Source: JAGUXG01 sp043798435 (lineage in GTDB: Bacteria > UBA9089 > UBA9088 > JAGUXG01). Taken from it: DNA of 7,818 nucleotides. The translations under genes were made by a program, and so were the position numbers. Each line of letters begins with the position of its first letter. Within the stretch, counting starts at the first letter, position 1. The DNA lies in assembly GCA_043798435.1 (NCBI GenBank), contig JAZDOR010000028.1, positions 1 to 7,818 of the forward strand. Direction: 5' to 3'. The notes below the pieces were generated by a model, which did not search any database, was not told the DNA's origin, and was given only the letters and a program-made list of their open reading frames with translations. Positions 4,686 to 7,818 of this stretch are shown here, piece after piece.

Positions 4686-6483
4686 GGAGGTTTTCTTTAA
4701 CAAGCTCCAGCCAGACCATAAATTCTCCCTTCTTCAACTTCTCCCATTTGCCATTCTTTAAGAGATACGACCTTCCAAAGGTGTATGAACTGTCAATCGG
4801 GATGAGTATCTCAATATCTTTTGCCAGAAAGGTGATGATATTCAAGCCCTGATGGAAGGTAGATGGAGGAAGGTTTATTGAGCTTATATTCATCAGGTCT
4901 GTTGAGCTAAGACTTGCTCCTCCTTTTACTCCATTAATATCAAGGATAAGGGTTCCAGGCTTTGTTACTTGATAGTTAAAGAACAAAGAGATTCCCTTAT
5001 TGTCTGAGACATCTTCCTTTATGAAGAGCTCTTTCTTGCAAGAAGCGTTTGGAGACAGGGTTATAAAATCCCCTCCCTGCCAAATGCCTGAATCATCCCT
5101 AATGGCAATCTTATCCCCTTTTTTAGAGACTATACTCTCATTGTGAAATAGGGGATAGAGTTTACCAATTATAGATTGAGAACGAACAAAAGTGGTAAAA
5201 ACGAGCAAAAGGATTAAGGATAATACGATGGATTTTGTCTTTTTGTTTATGAACCCATCATATAGCCACCAGATATAGTAAGATGAAAAGATTATGAGGA
5301 TTGGGATACAGGATAGCCTATGCCTTCCTAAGATATGAAAAGCTATCATCGCCAGCATAAAGCTGAGAATAAAATAATGAAGAAGAAAAGCACCCTTTCT
5401 CCGCAAAGCAAGAAAGATTCCACATAAAGAAAAGGGTGCTATCATTCCAAAGCTACCAAGAATGGGAAACTTAAAGAGAAAAGAGTAGCTTTTTAAGAGT
5501 TCGTAATTCATATTGTTTGCAATTTCATGGTTGCTCCAAAATAGTAGGAATTTTTTCACCTGGAGCATTACGAAATCCTTTGGCCTCTCTCTAAAGAACT
5601 TTATTACCTCCTCAAAATATACCTTATCCCCTTTCTCCTTTACCATTTTGGTAATCTTGTCGTTATAATCAGATGGAGGATAGGAATACTCTCCAGTTGC
5701 ATATGGATTGTTACTTATCCAGAAAAGGACTGGACCATTCGTTGAAATAAGGACAAATCTGCCAGAAACAAGCCAATTTCTGATGGTTACAGGAGAGATG
5801 ATGAGAGCGATGACCAGACAGAGGAAAGCAAATTTTTTTAGAGGGATGAGGGAGAAGGGATGAGGGATGAGTAGCCAGATCAGGATGAAGGGGACAAAGA
5901 GCAAGATGTTTGGTCTGGCTAATCCAGAAAGCCCAAGTGAAATACCGACATAGGCTATGGTCTTAAAATTGGGATTATCTTTTATCCTAAGAAGGAGAAG
6001 AATTGAGAGTGTTATCAGAAATGTGCTCAAGCTCTCCAAGAGCAACAGCCCTTCATGGATGTAGAACATACCATAGAAGATAGAGATAGAGATAGAGATG
6101 AGGGCTACTGCTTTGTTAAAGACCTTTCTGGCAATGAGGTAGGTTAGGAGGGATGTAGCAACACCAAGGAGCATCTGAATTAGCCTGGCAATGTATGGGT
6201 CAACACCGAATATCTTATAGACTAAGGCAAGAAAGTAGGAATATAGGGGTCCATAATAATATGGCTCTTTGCCAAATGTTCCGTTTAATATCTGTAAGGC
6301 ATAGTTATGGTAGGTGAGCATATCTGTGCCATCAGGAGGCAGGTAGAAACTCGGGTCATGTATCTTTAGGTGGGAGAGATAGATTAGCCTTAGAATTAAA
6401 GCCAAAACCAAAAGCCCTGCAACAATAAAAACCTCTTTTGTAAAAAAGAACCTTTTCTCTTTAGCGGCTCGTCTCTTCTTCAC
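4672..6483 (-). CDS. GT39-like (PMT/ArnT-type) integral membrane glycosyltransferase
   Basis: This 603-residue GT-C fold protein uses polyprenyl-phosphate sugars as donors in its family and transfers the sugar on the outer face of the membrane. The first helix is residues 17-38. The following outer loop has the acidic pair Asp51/Asp54 in PDGTDMLTYHNYA, where the catalytic Asp of the family sits. Next comes 'YYGPLYSYFLALVYKIFG' (PMT_2-like start), then about ten more helices with 'GLARPNILLFVPFILIWLL' and 'ISPVTIRNWL', both family-like. After residue 437 a soluble domain of about 165 residues, predicted strand-rich, probably faces outward. The acceptor is unknown; the neighbouring secreted protein is a possible client. 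The start is GTG 6483, since an in-frame TAA lies at 6487-6489 and no later start precedes the first helix. AAGG is only 1 nt away, and the promoter at 6491-6520 would give an almost leaderless mRNA. The coding region holds a heptamer and a hexamer array. Confidence 0.85.
   Translation of the reverse strand: MKKRRAAKEKRFFFTKEVFIVAGLLVLALILRLIYLSHLKIHDPSFYLPPDGTDMLTYHNYALQILNGTFGKEPYYYGPLYSYFLALVYKIFGVDPYIARLIQMLLGVATSLLTYLIARKVFNKAVALISISISIFYGMFYIHEGLLLLESLSTFLITLSILLLLRIKDNPNFKTIAYVGISLGLSGLARPNILLFVPFILIWLLIPHPFSLIPLKKFAFLCLVIALIISPVTIRNWLVSGRFVLISTNGPVLFWISNNPYATGEYSYPPSDYNDKITKMVKEKGDKVYFEEVIKFFRERPKDFVMLQVKKFLLFWSNHEIANNMNYELLKSYSFLFKFPILGSFGMIAPFSLCGIFLALRRKGAFLLHYFILSFMLAMIAFHILGRHRLSCIPILIIFSSYYIWWLYDGFINKKTKSIVLSLILLLVFTTFVRSQSIIGKLYPLFHNESIVSKKGDKIAIRDDSGIWQGGDFITLSPNASCKKELFIKEDVSDNKGISLFFNYQVTKPGTLILDINGVKGGASLSSTDLMNISSINLPPSTFHQGLNIITFLAKDIEILIPIDSSYTFGRSYLLKNGKWEKLKKGEFMVWLELVKENLLDKN
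5844..5871. repeat. Heptanucleotide array inside the glycosyltransferase gene
   Basis: Four tandem 7-nt units on the + strand, GGATGAG, GGAGAAG, GGATGAG, GGATGAG. On the coding strand they read CTCATCC-type words and encode LIPHPFSLIP in a loop between two helices. Three units equal exactly seven codons, visible as LIPHPFS followed by LIP again. Gain or loss of a single unit would break the frame. Confidence 0.85.
6079..6102. repeat. Hexanucleotide array encoding Ser-Ile repeats
   Basis: GATAGA occurs three times in tandem (6079-6096) followed by GATGAG. On the coding strand it encodes SISISI within a glycosyltransferase transmembrane segment (VALISISISIFYGMF). Changes in copy number stay in frame and would lengthen or shorten the helix by two residues. 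Confidence 0.8.
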
Positions 6484-6490
6484 ACCTTAA

Positions 6491-6520
6491 ATTGTAGCAC
6501 AAAGGTTTTTTTAGAGTCAA
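6491..6520 (-). promoter_or_regulatory. Sigma-70 promoter for the glycosyltransferase gene, adjacent to its start codon
   Basis: On the - strand TTGACT (6515-6520), an 18-bp spacer and TACAAT (6491-6496) each match five of six consensus bases. The -10 box ends 7 bp before the GTG at 6483, so the RNA would begin at or within a few bases of the start codon. Confidence 0.6.
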
Positions 6521-6525
6521 TCAAT

Positions 6526-6618
6526 AATTCAGTATCAGGTATCAGGTTAAGGGGAGAACGCATTAACCTATTTAACAAATTTCTTGCTTTTTGACACTTT
6601 GATATCTGACACTTGATA
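6526..6618. repeat. Palindromic element with heptamer arms between divergent genes
   Basis: The left arm reads AATTCAG, TATCAGG, TATCAGG (6526-6546). The right arm reads TTGACAC, TTTGATA, TCTGACA, CTTGATA (6591-6618), complemented as TATCAAG, TGTCAGA, TATCAAA, GTGTCAA. Twelve of the first 14 arm positions pair. The words resemble those of the element at 187-331. It lies between the divergent glycosyltransferase and hisC genes. Its right arm contains TTGACA (6591-6596), which could serve hisC as a -35 box, though no good -10 follows. Confidence 0.6.
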
Positions 6619-6648
6619 TACCCAATGAAAATGTGATTTAGCAAAAAA

Positions 6649-7722
6649 ATGGTGAAACTAATAAGACCGAGTATTTTAGATATAACCCCATACAAGGCTA
6701 AGCCTATTCCTTGCAGGGTAAAATTAGATATTATGGAGAGCCCTTATGATTTGCCGCAAGGGATAAAATCCAAAATAAAAGATGCTGTGGAGCGGATAAA
6801 CTTCAATCTATATCCTGACCCAGAGGCAGATGGACTAAAAAAAGGTTTGGCAGATTATACAGGTCTTTCCCCTGATATGATTCTCGCAGGAAATGGCTCG
6901 GATGAGCTTATTCTGTATCTCTTGCTTTGCTTTGGAGGTGAGCTTAGAAGGGCGATATTCCCAGAACCAACATTTTCTATGTATTCTACCCTGGCAAAGA
7001 TAACCTCAACGGAAAGCTGCTCAGTTCCATTGGGCGAAGGATTTGAGTTGAATGAGTCAGCAATAATAGAGAGAGGAAAGGAGAAGCCTTCTATTGTCTT
7101 CATTGCCTATCCCAATAACCCAACAGGAGACTGTTTCAAAAAAGACAAAATTTTGCGGATAATCAAAGAGACAGACTCTCTGGTGGTCATAGACGAAGCA
7201 TATTATGAATTTTCTAAAGAAAGTTTTGCGAAGGAGCTTTCTTGCTATAAAAACCTTGTGATTCTCAGAACATTTTCCAAGGGTTTTGGCTTGGCAGGCT
7301 TGCGATGCGGGTATCTTATTGCTCATCCTGAAGTAATATCCTGGCTCAACAAGGTGAGGCTTCCATACAACCTGAACAGCCTATCTCAGGAGATTGCAGG
7401 GATTCTTCTCGCAGAAAGAAGATGGATGGAGAAGGTTACAGGTGAAATCATCAGGCAGAGGAATTGGCTATATAATGAACTTTTGAAGGTAGAAGGTATT
7501 ACGCCATATCCCTCAAAAACGAACTTTATCTACTTTGAGACAAATAATCCAGGTCTGGTCTATTCAAGGCTATTAGCAGACGGCATTCTTATCAAACAGG
7601 TAGCAGCAGGTTTGCGGGTTACAATCGGAAAATCTGAGGAGAATCAAGAATTTTTGGACAAACTGAAAGAGATTATAATTGGTTCTTTCTTATTTCAAGT
7701 GGGTAAACCAACTTTACTATAG
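6649..7722 (+). CDS. hisC: Histidinol-phosphate aminotransferase
   Basis: This 357-residue fold-type I PLP enzyme (EC 2.6.1.9) moves the amino group from glutamate to imidazole-acetol phosphate to make histidinol phosphate in cytosolic histidine synthesis. It opens in HisC style (RPSILDITPYKA). Cofactor motifs are NGSDE (82-86), NNPTG (156-160), Asp182 in VIDEAYYEF, the Schiff-base Lys211 in RTFSKGFGLAGLRCGY, Arg219, and the C-terminal substrate-carboxylate Arg in GLRVTIG. The start is ATG 6649; there is no Shine-Dalgarno, only an A-rich run (6642-6648). No other his genes are visible. The C-terminus is odd: the native sequence seems to stop at KEIII (residue 344), and the last 13 residues, GSFLFQVGKPTLL, are encoded by the end of the adjacent insertion sequence. 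All catalytic residues lie upstream, so activity is probably kept. A paralogous class II-like aminotransferase is the alternative function. Confidence 0.9.
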   Translation: MVKLIRPSILDITPYKAKPIPCRVKLDIMESPYDLPQGIKSKIKDAVERINFNLYPDPEADGLKKGLADYTGLSPDMILAGNGSDELILYLLLCFGGELRRAIFPEPTFSMYSTLAKITSTESCSVPLGEGFELNESAIIERGKEKPSIVFIAYPNNPTGDCFKKDKILRIIKETDSLVVIDEAYYEFSKESFAKELSCYKNLVILRTFSKGFGLAGLRCGYLIAHPEVISWLNKVRLPYNLNSLSQEIAGILLAERRWMEKVTGEIIRQRNWLYNELLKVEGITPYPSKTNFIYFETNNPGLVYSRLLADGILIKQVAAGLRVTIGKSEENQEFLDKLKEIIIGSFLFQVGKPTLL

Positions 7723-7818
7723 TCCAATTTTCCTGTAAGCATATAGATTATTGTCTTGAAATTTTTGAATGTTTTATATCCTCTTGCTTTTGCCTTCGCT
7801 GCTTGCACCAAGCTGTTA
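7681..7818 (-). mobile_element. Right end of an ISL3-family insertion sequence, continuing beyond the window
   Basis: The likely element end is at 7681, where GGTTCTTTC begins; this resembles the GG(C/T)TCTTT start of ISL3-family terminal repeats. The transposase stop is 14 bp inside it. The adjoining AT-rich octamer TTATAATT (7673-7680) is the candidate 8-bp target duplication expected for this family. The left end lies outside the window, so the second copy cannot be checked. Confidence 0.6.
7695..7818 (-). CDS. C-terminus of an ISL3-family transposase, cut by the window edge
   Basis: On the - strand an open frame enters from the right edge and ends with TGA at 7695-7697. Its 40 or so residues include NSLVQAAKAKARGYKTFKNF and then KTIIYMLTGKLDYSKVGLPT. 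A run 'N-S-x-x-Q-x-x-K-x-x-ARGY-x-x-x-x-NF' followed by 'GKLD' is characteristic of the end of DDE transposases of the ISL3 (IS204/IS1001/IS1096/IS1165) family. The catalytic DDE residues lie outside the window. The gene converges on hisC and overlaps its last 28 bp. Confidence 0.8.
   Translation of the reverse strand, partial: NSLVQAAKAKARGYKTFKNFKTIIYMLTGKLDYSKVGLPT

Noticed and set aside
6480..6695. 71-codon - strand frame ending in a 4-bp overlap with the glycosyltransferase start
   Set aside because: The overlap looks like an operon junction, but the frame runs through the heptamer palindrome (KCQISKCQK) and antisense to the hisC start, with no family signal.

Overview
The window looks like chromosomal DNA from a free-living, probably uncultivated bacterium of moderate GC. 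Shine-Dalgarno sites are strong (AAGGAGG-type), several promoters are close to the sigma-70 consensus, and the genetic code is standard. Intergenic regions are full of short 'word-like' palindromic repeats. That style is familiar from metagenome-assembled genomes of candidate phyla, but I cannot name a phylum from this sequence.

Layout on the + strand, 1-2482: the 3' end of a DHA2-type (EmrB/QacA) MFS exporter gene, then a MacB/LolD-type ABC ATPase and its FtsX/MacB-type permease. No periplasmic adaptor or TolC-like gene is visible, so those partners would lie upstream or elsewhere. From 2483 to 3293 the DNA is decayed: a 59-bp terminal-inverted-repeat element with a 4-bp target duplication, a remnant of a DUF11-like adhesin domain with a nonsense codon, and a RelE/ParE-type toxin-antitoxin pair whose toxin is frameshifted.

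On the - strand, 3514-6483: a GT39-like (PMT/ArnT-type) membrane glycosyltransferase and, downstream of it, a secreted glycine-rich parallel beta-helix protein. The beta-helix gene has its own perfect-consensus promoter inside the end of the glycosyltransferase gene. Its leader of about 165 nt contains a (AG)11 tract inside a 10-bp stem and an intrinsic-terminator-like hairpin just before the ribosome binding site. This is the best candidate here for an undescribed regulatory system.

On the + strand, 6649-7722: hisC (histidinol-phosphate aminotransferase). Its last 13 codons appear to be supplied by the end of an inserted ISL3-family element, whose transposase C-terminus enters from the right edge on the - strand.

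A theme across the window is palindromic elements of roughly 90-150 bp whose arms are made of 7-nt (three cases) or 8-nt (one case) tandem words, in four of the intergenic gaps. A similar heptamer array lies inside the glycosyltransferase coding sequence.
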